Below, in pieces: positions 25,335 to 33,713 of a stretch of 63,180 nt of DNA. How positions within the stretch are numbered: position 1 is the first letter of the stretch; the number at the start of each line of letters is the position of its first letter. The position numbers were made by a program, and so were the translations under genes. Below the pieces are notes generated by a model, which ran no database searches, was not told where the DNA came from, and saw only the letters and a program-made list of their open reading frames with translations. This DNA comes from Bacteroidales bacterium (lineage in GTDB: Bacteria; Bacteroidota; Bacteroidia; Bacteroidales; UBA932). The stretch is taken from NCBI GenBank assembly GCA_017400135.1, contig JAFPVJ010000008.1, positions 1 to 63,180 of the forward strand, written 5' to 3'.

Positions 25335-25342
25335 TATCTTTG
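25335..25342 (+). promoter_or_regulatory. -7 box directly before lolD
   Basis: TATCTTTG ends 7 bases before the lolD ATG, so the transcript would start at or within a base or two of the start codon (leaderless). No clear -33 box is seen. Confidence 0.5.
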
Positions 25343-25349
25343 GACTGCC

Positions 25350-26009
25350 ATGATCATCGAAGCAAAGAACATCGAAAAATCCTTCGGCAACCTGAAGGTA
25401 CTCAAGGGAATAGATTTCAGCGCCGAGCCCGCGGAGGTCGTGTCCATCATGGGCGCGTCGGGCGCGGGCAAGTCCACGTTGCTCCAGATTCTGGGCACGC
25501 TTTCGACGCCGGACGCCGGGTCGTTGACCATCGACGGGGTGGACGTGCTGCACCTGGGGAGCAAGGAGCTGTCGGCTTTCCGCAACCGCAAGATCGGATT
25601 CGTCTTTCAGTTCCACCATCTGCTGCCGGAATTCACTTCGCTGGAGAATGTGATGATCCCGGCGTTCATCGCGGGTCGGCCGGAGAAGGAGGCGCGCGCG
25701 GCGGCGATGGAGCTGCTGGAGGAACTGGGTCTGAAGGACCGGGTCACGCACAAGCCGTCGGAGCTGTCGGGCGGTGAGCAGCAGCGGGTTGCGATTGCGC
25801 GGGCGCTGGTCAACCGGCCGTCGATCTTGTTTGCGGACGAGCCGTCGGGCAACTTGGATTCGGTGACCAAGGCGGATCTGCACCGGCTGTTTTTCGAGTT
25901 GCGGGACAAGCTGGGGCAGACGATCGTGATCGTGACGCATGACCCGGAGCTGGCGGCGATGTGCGATCGGAGCCTGTTTATGCGGGACGGTCTTTTTGTG
26001 AATGAATAG
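25350..26009 (+). CDS. lolD: LolD-type ABC transporter ATP-binding protein
   Basis: A 219-residue ATPase of the LolCDE/MacB class: Walker [11 protein letters not shown]-loop in [19 protein letters not shown], signature [15 protein letters not shown], Walker B ILFADEP and switch His in VTHDPELA. LolD powers release of outer-membrane lipoproteins from the inner membrane. The membrane partner is not adjacent, which is common in Bacteroidetes. The ATG at 25350 gives the usual start [12 protein letters not shown]. Confidence 0.88.
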   Translation: MIIEAKNIEKSFGNLKVLKGIDFSAEPAEVVSIMGASGAGKSTLLQILGTLSTPDAGSLTIDGVDVLHLGSKELSAFRNRKIGFVFQFHHLLPEFTSLENVMIPAFIAGRPEKEARAAAMELLEELGLKDRVTHKPSELSGGEQQRVAIARALVNRPSILFADEPSGNLDSVTKADLHRLFFELRDKLGQTIVIVTHDPELAAMCDRSLFMRDGLFVNE

Positions 26010-26085
26010 GACCGGGCGCCTGTTCACGGGGGCCGGTCTTTTTGAATAGGACCGGGGCTGCGGACGGGCGGACCGGGATGGGACT

Positions 26086-26373
26086 ATGGGACAGACGACT
26101 CGAATACCGGACGGAGAGGACCGCGGTGCGCGCCGCGGGTGGCTGCCCACGCTCAAGAAGATTCTGGCTTTTCCCTTTATCCTGCTGATCAAATTCTACC
26201 AGCTCTGCATCTCGCCGCTGAAGCCGGCGACCTGCCGGTTCACGCCCACCTGCTCGCAATATGCCCTGGAGGCTTTCCGAAAGTACGGGCCGTTGAAAGG
26301 ATTTTGGCTTTCTTTCAAAAGGATTATGCGCTGCCACCCCTGGGGCGGCTCCGGTTATGATCCCGTGCCTTGA
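26086..26373 (+). CDS. yidD: Membrane protein insertion efficiency factor YidD
   Basis: A 95-residue YidD/Hlpa protein with the diagnostic segment [20 protein letters not shown], then [16 protein letters not shown] and the C-terminal [14 protein letters not shown]. YidD sits at the inner membrane and assists YidC-dependent insertion. Its 3' end overlaps the 3' end of rnpA by 19 nt in convergent orientation. In most bacteria yidD lies just downstream of rnpA on the same strand, so the local order is rearranged here. Confidence 0.93.
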   Translation: MGQTTRIPDGEDRGARRGWLPTLKKILAFPFILLIKFYQLCISPLKPATCRFTPTCSQYALEAFRKYGPLKGFWLSFKRIMRCHPWGGSGYDPVP

Positions 26374-26795
26374 CGGTGGAGGTCGGTTAGGATGGTGGCG
26401 ACGGCGGCGCGGATGTCTTCGTAGGGGAGGACGTTGGGGGCGACGTAGGTCAGGAGGAGGTCGTAGCGACGGGGTGGCCGGCCGGGGCTGGTCATGACGG
26501 TGGAAGAATCTCCGGCGGGGCCTAGCAGCAGGGATTTTTGGAGGCGGTAGGCTTCGCGGATGCGGCGCTTTAGGAGATTTCTTTTGACGGCGCGCTTGAA
26601 GTATTTCTTTGGGACTGAGACCAGGAGCCTGACTTCGTCTGTTTCTTTTTCCACAGGGGTGATGAGGCAGCAATAGCGCAGGCAGCCGGAGCCGCCGCGG
26701 CGGCCGTGCTCCATCAGACGGGCGATGTCCGACTTGCCGCAGAGCTTTTCGCCCTTTGGAAAGGAGAAGCCAAGCGTATGTTCGCGCTCAATCAT
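26355..26795 (-). CDS. rnpA: Ribonuclease P protein component
   Basis: A 146-residue RNase P protein that assists the RNase P RNA in 5' maturation of tRNAs. The RNR motif is present as [19 protein letters not shown], with the N-terminal [19 protein letters not shown]. The ATG at 26795 is used; a TTG lies just before it. It converges on yidD with a 19-nt overlap. hemD lies 22 nt upstream in the same direction, so rnpA probably ends the SUI1-DUF4271-hemD operon. Confidence 0.9.
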   Translation of the reverse strand: MIEREHTLGFSFPKGEKLCGKSDIARLMEHGRRGGSGCLRYCCLITPVEKETDEVRLLVSVPKKYFKRAVKRNLLKRRIREAYRLQKSLLLGPAGDSSTVMTSPGRPPRRYDLLLTYVAPNVLPYEDIRAAVATILTDLHRQGTGS

Positions 26796-26817
26796 CAAGA
26801 TATAGTATATCAGCGAA

Positions 26818-27558
26818 TTAGCGGCTCAGGTAGACCTCGATCGCCTTGGCGGCGGAGGGGACTTCCGGGGACGGGGCCTGGATCTCGATCGACAGGCCGG
26901 CTTCCTCCATCGCCTTGACGATGGATTTGCCGTAGGAGATGAACTTCAGCGAGCCCTGCTGGAACTCCGGGAAATTCTCGAACAGAGACTTGACGTCGGC
27001 CGGGTTGTAGAGGACGGCGAGCTCGTAGGCGCCGAAATCCACGTCGTGAAGGTCCTGTGACACGCTCTTGACGAAGACGGCCGTCGTGTAGGAAAGCTTC
27101 TTCTCGTCGAAAAGACGGGTCAGGGGACCGCTGTTGGAGTTGTCGGAAGTGACGATCAGGAATTTCTCGCCGGCGTGCTTGGGACCGATCAGGGCCACCA
27201 CCGAAGCGGGGGTGCCGTCGCCGAAGAAAATCTTGCGCTTGCGGTAGACGATGTGCTTCTGGAGGTACATCGCGACCGCTTCCGTGGTGCAGAAATATTT
27301 CATCGTCTCGGGGACCTTGACGCGAAGCTCTTCGCACAGGTGGAAGAAGGCGTTGATGGCGTGGCGTGAAGAGAAGACGACCGCGGTGTAGTCGAGGATG
27401 TTGATACGCTGCGTCCGGAATTCGCGGGAGCTCAGGGGCTCGACCACGAAGAAGGGCTTGAACTCGATCTCAACTCCGAATTTCTCGGTAAGGGCCTCGT
27501 AGGGGGCCATGTTGTGCGGCGCGTTCTGCGAAACAAGTATCTTTCTGACAGTTCCCAT
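26818..27558 (-). CDS. hemD: Uroporphyrinogen-III synthase
   Basis: A 246-residue HemD-family protein of the tetrapyrrole pathway (hydroxymethylbilane to uroporphyrinogen III). Sequence conservation is low in this family; the recognisable parts are VRKILVSQNAP, the VVFSSRHAINAFF segment near residue 70 and the late LKFISYGKSIVKAMEEAGL. Its position next to DUF4271 is the typical Bacteroidetes arrangement and supports the call. ATG 27558 gives MGTVRKILVSQ; an upstream in-frame ATG at 27582 would add eight residues. Confidence 0.82.
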   Translation of the reverse strand: MGTVRKILVSQNAPHNMAPYEALTEKFGVEIEFKPFFVVEPLSSREFRTQRINILDYTAVVFSSRHAINAFFHLCEELRVKVPETMKYFCTTEAVAMYLQKHIVYRKRKIFFGDGTPASVVALIGPKHAGEKFLIVTSDNSNSGPLTRLFDEKKLSYTTAVFVKSVSQDLHDVDFGAYELAVLYNPADVKSLFENFPEFQQGSLKFISYGKSIVKAMEEAGLSIEIQAPSPEVPSAAKAIEVYLSR

Positions 27559-27597
27559 ATCTCCAAAAATTGGGGCCAACAAACGCGGTCAGGACCC

Positions 27598-28338
27598 TCA
27601 CAGGCACAGGCCGGCTGCGACCAGCATTCCCAAAGGCAGGAATTCAAGGGCGCAAAGATACAAAAATGTTGACAATGGAGAAAAAGAAGAGGATAAAATT
27701 TGAAATTTCCGCACCAAAAACACCAGATAAACCAGTCCCATCGTGACGAAGAGCACGATGCGGATGGTCTCCTCGGCCGCGCGGAAAGCATACAGCACGC
27801 CGACGACGGCGAAGAGAAAAAAAGTCAAGATGACGAAGTAGTTGCGCTCGGCGTGACGGGCCGTCTGGAAGGTCGAGAGATGCGAGGCGCGGGCCTCGGC
27901 GGCGAGGTAGAGCAGGCTGCGGATGAGGTACCAGGCCAAAAAGACTCCGATCACGGCGAGGGTCCGCCAGGTCTCCGGCACGCGCCCGAAAAACGCAGGG
28001 TCGAAGAGCCGGAAACGGCTGACGATCAGGCAGAACGGGACGATGCTCAACAAAGCGATGCTGTCGCGCGTCCGGGCCAGCTGGAGGCTGGCTTCGATCG
28101 TGAGGTTCCATCTCCAGCGGCTGAAACATTTAAAAATATGCGGAATGATGCGGTAGAGGCTGGGAATGCTGAACGCCAGCGCGAGGGCCGAGGCGATCAC
28201 GAGGCCCCAGTTGAGGGGAATGTCGCCCCAGGAGACCGACAGAGCCTCGCCGGCGCGCCGGGCCTCGTCGCCCATCAGCAGCGTGCCGGAACGGAAGGCC
28301 TCTTCCATCGGCCGGAACAGTTCCCCTTGCAGCAACAT
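27598..28338 (-). CDS. DUF4271 membrane protein
   Basis: A 246-residue membrane protein with about six to seven hydrophobic helices and the DUF4271 signature WYLIRSLLYLAAEAR, then RNYFVILTFFLFAVVGVLYA. The function is unknown; the family is restricted to Bacteroidetes and usually sits beside hemD, as here. Its start overlaps the SUI1 stop by one base, and hemD follows after 39 nt. Confidence 0.8.
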   Translation of the reverse strand: MLLQGELFRPMEEAFRSGTLLMGDEARRAGEALSVSWGDIPLNWGLVIASALALAFSIPSLYRIIPHIFKCFSRWRWNLTIEASLQLARTRDSIALLSIVPFCLIVSRFRLFDPAFFGRVPETWRTLAVIGVFLAWYLIRSLLYLAAEARASHLSTFQTARHAERNYFVILTFFLFAVVGVLYAFRAAEETIRIVLFVTMGLVYLVFLVRKFQILSSSFSPLSTFLYLCALEFLPLGMLVAAGLCL

Positions 28339-28682
28339 CAGTTCCCCCGTTTCGCGTTATAGCCCATGCCCTGCAGCAAAGCGGTCACCTTGTCGCGCAG
28401 GTCGCCCTGGATCGTGATCTCGCCGTCCTTGGCGGTCCCGCCGACGCCACACTTGACCTTCAACTCCTTGCCCAGCGCCTTCAGGTCCTCCTCGGAACCG
28501 ACGAATCCCTTGACGAGCGTGACCTGCTTGCCGGCCCGCTGGCGGCGGTCCAGCGCGACGATGAGCCGCTGCTTCGACGGCGCGAGGGTCTCGACCTGGG
28601 GTGTCTCCCCGGTGTCGAAGTGGAAGTCGGGATTGGTCGAATAGACCATGCCCAGGCGTTTTTTCCAGTCGTTATCTGCCAT
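28338..28682 (-). CDS. SUI1/eIF1-like translation factor (YciH family)
   Basis: A 114-residue protein with a C-terminal SUI1 domain (QVTLVKGFVGSEEDLKALGK, then CGVGGTAKDGEITIQGDLRD). Bacterial YciH homologues bind the small ribosomal subunit and influence start-codon selection. The ATG at 28682 (MADNDWKKRLG) lies close downstream of a -7 box (TATCTTTG on the minus strand, complement of 28701-28708). Head of the operon SUI1-DUF4271-hemD-rnpA. Confidence 0.88.
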   Translation of the reverse strand: MADNDWKKRLGMVYSTNPDFHFDTGETPQVETLAPSKQRLIVALDRRQRAGKQVTLVKGFVGSEEDLKALGKELKVKCGVGGTAKDGEITIQGDLRDKVTALLQGMGYNAKRGN

Positions 28683-28696
28683 CTCTGCGCATGTTT

Positions 28697-28730
28697 TTTG
28701 CAAAGATAAGGAAATCCTTTCGTATCTTTG
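28697..28730. promoter_or_regulatory. Divergent promoters for SUI1 and DUF2723
   Basis: TATCTTTG on the minus strand (complement of 28701-28708) points to SUI1, and TATCTTTG on the plus strand (28723-28730) points to the DUF2723 gene. For the plus promoter a TTTG at 28697-28700 sits 22 bases upstream, slightly longer than usual. The two promoters overlap, so they may compete. Confidence 0.6.
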
Positions 28731-28751
28731 TCCGAATAGATTCAGAATTCA

Positions 28752-31700
28752 ATGGATAAAAAGAAGTTCAATCTCTGGAACAAGGTGACCGCCGCCGTCG
28801 TATTCGCCATTTCGGCTTTCACCTACCTGTCCACCATAGAACCCACGGCGTCCTTCTGGGACTGCGGAGAGTTCATCGCCTCCTCCTACAAACTGGAAGT
28901 GGGACACCCGCCGGGAAACCCGGTTTTCCAGCTTTTCGCCCGCTTCTTCACGATGTTCGGGGACAAGATGCACGCGGCCGTGCTGGTCAACGCGATGAGC
29001 GCCCTGTGCTCGGCGCTGACCATTTTCCTGCTGTACCTCACGATCGTGTTCCTGGTGAAGCGCCTGGTGCCGAAGGGTGAGAACGGGGAATGGACCCCTG
29101 CCGGTGCGGTGGCCATCTTCGGGAGCGCCGCGGTCGGCGCCCTGGCCTACTGCTTCTCGGATACCTTCTGGTTCTCTGCCGTGGAAGGTGAGGTGTACGC
29201 GATGTCGTCGCTCTTCACCGCCCTGGTATTCTGGGCGATGACGCGCTGGTACGAGGTGGCCGACGAGCCTTACGCCAACCGATGGATCGTGCTGATATCC
29301 TTCCTGATGGGCCTGTCGATCGGCATCCATCTGCTGAACCTGCTGACCATTCCCGTGCTGGTGTTCCTGTATTATTACCGCAAGCGCGAGAACGGACAAT
29401 ATACCCTCTGGGAATGCGTCAAGATCATGCTGGTGTCAGTCGTGATCCTGGCCGTGATGGTGTTCTTCCTCATCCCCTGGCTGCCGAAGGTTGCGGCGTA
29501 CGTGGACCTGTTCTTCGTGAACACCCTGGGTCTGCCGTACAACAGCGGAGCGGTGTTCTTCATGCTCGCGCTGCTGGCGCTGTGCTTCTGGGGCCTGTTC
29601 GCCACGCTGAAGAAGGAGAAGGTGTTCTGGAACACGGCGCTCCTCTGCCTGACGACGATCGTGGTGGGCTTCTCGCTGTTCAGCATCGTGATCATCCGTT
29701 CTTCCGTGAAGACCCCGACCAACGAGTACCAGCCCGACAATCCCTTCACCCTGGTGCGCTACCTGTCCCGCGAGCAGTACGGCAGCACGCCGCTCCTGTA
29801 CGGGCAGTATTTCGATGCGCCCTACGACCTGGAGAGCAACACCTACTGGGCGCCGCTGGACGGCAAATACAAGAAGGTGCAGGGCCCCGTGGACGCGAAC
29901 TACCATGCCTCCGGCAAGATGCTCTTCCCGCGTATGTGGAACAGCGATCCGAAGGCCATCGAGTTTTATGAGAGCTATATGGGCGGCAAGGGACGCCGGG
30001 TCGCCGGCGCCGACCACAAGAAGCCGACGATGGGGGCCAACCTGGCGTTCTTCTTCGACTACCAGATGAACTGGATGTACTGGCGTTATTTCATGTGGAA
30101 TTTCGCCGGCCGGCAGAACGACATCCACGGGCAGACGCCCGGAGACATGTTCTTCGGCAACTGGGAGAGCGGCATCCGGCCGCTGGACGAGCTGCGCCTG
30201 GGCGACCAGCACCTCGCGCCTTCCACCCTGCGCAACAACAAGGGCAAGAACCATTATTACCTGCTGCCGCTCCTGCTGGGGCTGCTGGGCCTGTTCTTCC
30301 AGTTCGCCCGCGACAAGCGGGGCTGCTGGCTGGTGTTCCTGCTCTTCTTCATGACCGGCATCGCGGTGGTCCTGTACCTGAACCAGCCGCCGTACCAGGT
30401 GCGTGAGCGGGACTATGCCTATGCGGGCTCGTTCTATGCGTTCAGCATCTGGATCGGCATGGCGGTGGCTGCGATCGTGGGCTGGGTCACGAAGGGCCTG
30501 AAGAAGAAGGAGAGCATGGCGGTGGCGGCCGTGGCGACGGTCGCGTGTCTGTGCGTGCCGGCGCTGATGGCGGCCGAGAACTGGGACGACCACGACCGGA
30601 GCAACCGCTACACGGCGGTCGAGATGGCGCGCAACTACCTCAATTCGGTGGGCCCGAACGGCATCCTGATCACCCACGGCGACAACGACACCTTCCCGCT
30701 CTGGTATGCCCAGGAGGTGGAGGAGGTGCGTCCCGACGTGCGTATCTGCAACACCTCGCTGCTGGGCACCGACTGGCACATCGACCAGATGACCTGGGCG
30801 TGCAACCAGTCCGCGCCGCTGGACCTGAGCATCCCGCACAGCATGTATCTCTACGGTACCAACGAGTACGTCTATATCTATGATACGAAGAATCAGCCGA
30901 TGATGCTGAAGGATGTGATGGACATCTTCCGCCACCCGGACATCAAGGTCTCCCTGGCCGGCGGGCGGAAGGCGGATTTCATCATTTCGCGCAAGATCGT
31001 CATCCCGGTCAATAAGGAGAACGCCCTGAAGTCTGGCATCGTGCCGGAGAAGTTCGCCGACCTGATCCAGGACGAGATCACGCTCCAGATTCCGGAGGGC
31101 AAGAATTACCTGACCAAGCCGGAGCTCTTTATGCTGGACCTGCTGTCCAACTATCAGTGGGACAGGCCGATCCACATGCTGAACTCGGGCGGCGACCTGG
31201 ACATCGGACTCAAGGATTATCTGATGTATGACGGCTTCTCGACGCATCTGATCCCGTTCCGCAACAAACCGGGCAGCATCTCTCCGGGCAAGGTGGACAC
31301 GGACCGGCTCTACCACCAGATGAAGGAGGTCTACAGCTGGGATGCGCTGAAGCGGCAGGATTATTTCGTGGATTACCAGAACCTGATCACGCACCTGGGC
31401 GTGCTGGCGCAGCGGAGTATCTTCCTCAATGCGGCCAACGCCTGCATGATCGATCACCAGTATGACCGGGCGAAGGAGATGCTGGATATGTGCCAGGAGT
31501 GCATTCCGGCGGAGACCTATCCGCTGGAGTCGCTGTGCCTCGGTTTCTCGGCCAACGATTACATGGTGATCCAGATGGTGGACGACTATCTGCTCCTGGG
31601 CGAACGGGAGAAGGGCTTGAAGCTGGCGGCGGAGCTGGCGGACCAGATCCTGACGTCGGCGCGCTTCTACAAGCAGTTCTACCCTTATGAGAAGCAGAAT

Positions 31701-31871
31701 CTGGAGTCCTGCGCCAATTATGTCTATTATCTGATCAATGCGCTGAAGGACGACGGCGAGTCGAGCTTCGCCGGAATGATCGAAGAGAATCTGAAGAAGG
31801 TCCTGTCCGGCCAGACGGTCATCGAGGACGATGAGCCGGTGGCGACCCCTCAAGCGGCGCCGGCCAGTTAG
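28752..31871 (+). CDS. DUF2723 polytopic membrane protein (putative protein O-glycosyltransferase)
   Basis: A 1039-residue protein. The N-terminal half has about ten membrane segments and the family signature TASFWDCGEFIASSYKLEVG followed by HPPGNPVFQL, similar to GT-C glycosyltransferases; the C-terminal half is a soluble periplasmic region with helical repeats. DUF2723 proteins are near-universal in Bacteroidetes and have been proposed to glycosylate exported proteins (CAZy GT117 from memory). The substrate cannot be read here. The stop overlaps the stop of the convergent RlmI-like gene by 3 nt. Confidence 0.85.
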   Translation: MDKKKFNLWNKVTAAVVFAISAFTYLSTIEPTASFWDCGEFIASSYKLEVGHPPGNPVFQLFARFFTMFGDKMHAAVLVNAMSALCSALTIFLLYLTIVFLVKRLVPKGENGEWTPAGAVAIFGSAAVGALAYCFSDTFWFSAVEGEVYAMSSLFTALVFWAMTRWYEVADEPYANRWIVLISFLMGLSIGIHLLNLLTIPVLVFLYYYRKRENGQYTLWECVKIMLVSVVILAVMVFFLIPWLPKVAAYVDLFFVNTLGLPYNSGAVFFMLALLALCFWGLFATLKKEKVFWNTALLCLTTIVVGFSLFSIVIIRSSVKTPTNEYQPDNPFTLVRYLSREQYGSTPLLYGQYFDAPYDLESNTYWAPLDGKYKKVQGPVDANYHASGKMLFPRMWNSDPKAIEFYESYMGGKGRRVAGADHKKPTMGANLAFFFDYQMNWMYWRYFMWNFAGRQNDIHGQTPGDMFFGNWESGIRPLDELRLGDQHLAPSTLRNNKGKNHYYLLPLLLGLLGLFFQFARDKRGCWLVFLLFFMTGIAVVLYLNQPPYQVRERDYAYAGSFYAFSIWIGMAVAAIVGWVTKGLKKKESMAVAAVATVACLCVPALMAAENWDDHDRSNRYTAVEMARNYLNSVGPNGILITHGDNDTFPLWYAQEVEEVRPDVRICNTSLLGTDWHIDQMTWACNQSAPLDLSIPHSMYLYGTNEYVYIYDTKNQPMMLKDVMDIFRHPDIKVSLAGGRKADFIISRKIVIPVNKENALKSGIVPEKFADLIQDEITLQIPEGKNYLTKPELFMLDLLSNYQWDRPIHMLNSGGDLDIGLKDYLMYDGFSTHLIPFRNKPGSISPGKVDTDRLYHQMKEVYSWDALKRQDYFVDYQNLITHLGVLAQRSIFLNAANACMIDHQYDRAKEMLDMCQECIPAETYPLESLCLGFSANDYMVIQMVDDYLLLGEREKGLKLAAELADQILTSARFYKQFYPYEKQNLESCANYVYYLINALKDDGESSFAGMIEENLKKVLSGQTVIEDDEPVATPQAAPAS

Positions 31872-32887
31872 CGCCTGAGGCGCACGAAGATGGAGAGCGG
31901 GAGGGCTTTGCCGAAGCGGTCACGCAAGGCGAGCTCCCCGCTTTCCATTTGGTATTCTCCCTTGAGCTTGAAGGCTTCCCGGAGGGTGGTCTCGCCGAGG
32001 AGGGGAGAGTAGCCGTTGGAATAGAGGTTGAGGACGAGGAAGCTGTCTTTGGGCTCGAGGATCTGGGATACGGTCCGGAGCATGTCGAAGAGGCATTCGT
32101 CGAGTTTCCATTTCTCGCCGTCGGGGCCGTGGCCGTAGGCGGGGGGATCGAGGATGATGCCTTGGTAGCGGTTGCCGCGCTTGGCTTCGCGCTTGGCGAA
32201 TTTCATGGCGTCTTCGACGACCCAGCGGATGTCCTGGAGGCCGCTGCGCTCCATGTTGCCGCGGGCCCAGGTGACGACCTGGCGCACGGAGTCGAGGTGG
32301 GTGACGTCGGCGCCGGCGGCCCGGGCGGCCAGGGAGGCGGCGCCGGTGTAGGCGAAGAGGTTCAGCACTTTAGGGCGCTTGACAAGGCGCTCCCCAGAGC
32401 GCCCGGCGGAGACCGGGACGGAGCTGGCGGAGCCGGCGATGTCGGTAGGTCGGGAGCCGCGGGGGATAGTAGGGGGCAGAGCCCCCTCAAATTTGGCGAG
32501 ACCGGAGGTCTCCCGATAGATGAATTCCCAGTTGGGGGCCTGCTCGGGGAATACGCCGACGTGCTTGAAGGCGGTCAGGCCGAGGCGGAGGGTGAAGTCC
32601 AGGCCTTTCTGGGCGCCGGCGTAGCGGATATACCACTGGTCGTCCATCTTGCGGAGGCGCTCCCAGGTGCCGCTGTCTTCCTTGCCTGCCTTGGCGAATC
32701 CGGCGCCGGGCTTGAAGCGGGTGTGGGTGGCTTTGGTCCATTCGGCGCTGCCCATGGAGGGGGTCCAGAGGGCCTTGGGCTCGGGACGGGCGAGGACGTA
32801 GGAGCCGAAGCGCTCAAGCTTTTCGCCGTTTCCGCTGTCGAGGAGTTCGTAGTCTTTCCAGAAGGTGCCGGGGTATTCGATGGTCAT
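31868..32887 (-). CDS. RlmI-like rRNA (cytosine-C5) methyltransferase with in-frame palindromic insertion
   Basis: A 339-residue class I SAM-dependent methyltransferase of the RlmI/RlmK type. SAM motif I is LNLFAYTGAASLAARAAGAD, the acidic partner is THLD and the catalytic motif IV is ILDPPAYGHG. Residues 133-168 (from FEGALPPTIPRGSR to SAGRSGERL) are not part of the family; they are encoded by a palindromic element nearly identical to one inside trmB. The insertion sits in the linker just before the SAM domain, so activity may be kept. The upstream thioesterase gene ends 3 nt before it. Confidence 0.85.
   Translation of the reverse strand: MTIEYPGTFWKDYELLDSGNGEKLERFGSYVLARPEPKALWTPSMGSAEWTKATHTRFKPGAGFAKAGKEDSGTWERLRKMDDQWYIRYAGAQKGLDFTLRLGLTAFKHVGVFPEQAPNWEFIYRETSGLAKFEGALPPTIPRGSRPTDIAGSASSVPVSAGRSGERLVKRPKVLNLFAYTGAASLAARAAGADVTHLDSVRQVVTWARGNMERSGLQDIRWVVEDAMKFAKREAKRGNRYQGIILDPPAYGHGPDGEKWKLDECLFDMLRTVSQILEPKDSFLVLNLYSNGYSPLLGETTLREAFKLKGEYQMESGELALRDRFGKALPLSIFVRLRR
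32384..32491 (-). repeat. In-frame palindromic repeat inside the RlmI-like gene (copy 1)
   Basis: A 108-bp element read in frame as 36 codons. It contains two strong hairpins, AGGGGGC-TCT-GCCCCCT and GGCGCTC-TGGG-GAGCGCC. By hand alignment it differs from the copy at 48571-48672 by about seven substitutions and one 6-base indel, and both copies use the same orientation and reading frame of their host gene. Confidence 0.85.
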
Positions 32888-32890
32888 GGC

Positions 32891-33619
32891 TTAGAAGGTC
32901 ATTTTGCAGATGAAGATCTGGGCGTCGGCGACGCGTCCTTCGACGAAGTGGGCGCCGTCGGCTTCGGCGTGGAAGAGGGAGACGGTCTCGCCGGGCCGGG
33001 CTTCGCGGTTGAAGTTGATTTCGATCTCTTTCAGGGAGTGGTCGAAGGTCAGGGAGTCGGGGAGGCAGTCCATCGCCCAGGCGGTGTAGCGGGTGTTGTT
33101 GACGTGGTGGTTGGAGTCCACGTCGGAGTAGCGCACGGGGTGGTCGGCGACCTTTTCGAGGGCCGTGCCGCGGGGGATGACGATCTTCTGGGCGGGGGTC
33201 TCGATGGCGTGGCCGGGCTGTTGGGGATCCGGGGGAATGATGTCGGTCAAGCCGTCGGGGCGCAGCATCCGGCGGGCGTCTTTTTCCATGATGACCCAGG
33301 AGCTGGTCGCGTCGATGAGGTCGTTGCCTTGCTCGTCGCGGACGCGGTAGTCGCGGAGGAAAAAGACGGAGCTGATGCCCTTGTGCCAGGTCTCGAGGGC
33401 GATTTTCTCGTAGCGGACAGGCATGCGGAGGAAGCGCACGTGCATCCGGGCGAGGACCCAGACGGCGTTGTGGGTGGCGACGGTGACGCTGTCGTCGAAG
33501 TGGAGTTCCTGGGCGCCGATGGTGGCGATCTCCTGGGCGATGTCCATGAAGGAGACGGGGCGGAGGAGGTTGCGGACGTCGGCCATGTAGGTCGTGACGG
33601 AGAGTTTCTGGACGGGCAT
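32891..33619 (-). CDS. Acyl-ACP thioesterase
   Basis: A 242-residue double-hotdog thioesterase of the FatA/FatB-like bacterial family, releasing fatty acids from acyl carrier protein. The first hotdog holds the N-terminal helix FMDIAQEIATIGA, and the second holds the catalytic DxNxHVNN pattern as DVDSNHHVNNTRYTAWAMD (residues about 157-175). The ATG at 33619 follows a TACCTTTG box on the minus strand (complement of 33636-33643). The next gene begins 3 nt after the stop, so the pair is one operon. Confidence 0.88.
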   Translation of the reverse strand: MPVQKLSVTTYMADVRNLLRPVSFMDIAQEIATIGAQELHFDDSVTVATHNAVWVLARMHVRFLRMPVRYEKIALETWHKGISSVFFLRDYRVRDEQGNDLIDATSSWVIMEKDARRMLRPDGLTDIIPPDPQQPGHAIETPAQKIVIPRGTALEKVADHPVRYSDVDSNHHVNNTRYTAWAMDCLPDSLTFDHSLKEIEINFNREARPGETVSLFHAEADGAHFVEGRVADAQIFICKMTF

Positions 33620-33649
33620 GTCGGCTCTGTTTTTTGCAAAGGTAGCAAA

Positions 33650-33681
33650 TTTTGAGAAACGGGAATAAGTTGTTACTTTTG
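33650..33681 (+). promoter_or_regulatory. pgk promoter
   Basis: TTTG at 33650-33653, a 20-base spacer and TACTTTTG at 33674-33681. Transcription should start near 33688, giving a leader of about 26 nt to the ATG at 33714. Confidence 0.7.
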
Positions 33682-33713
33682 TAGGCTTGATTGTAAATAC
33701 AATTTCTGATTAT

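Noticed and set aside
29436-31853. An 805-codon open frame on the minus strand, and similar long frames opposite both TonB-dependent receptors and the BACON lipoprotein
   Set aside because: All mirror well-supported plus-strand genes and show only composition-driven residues.
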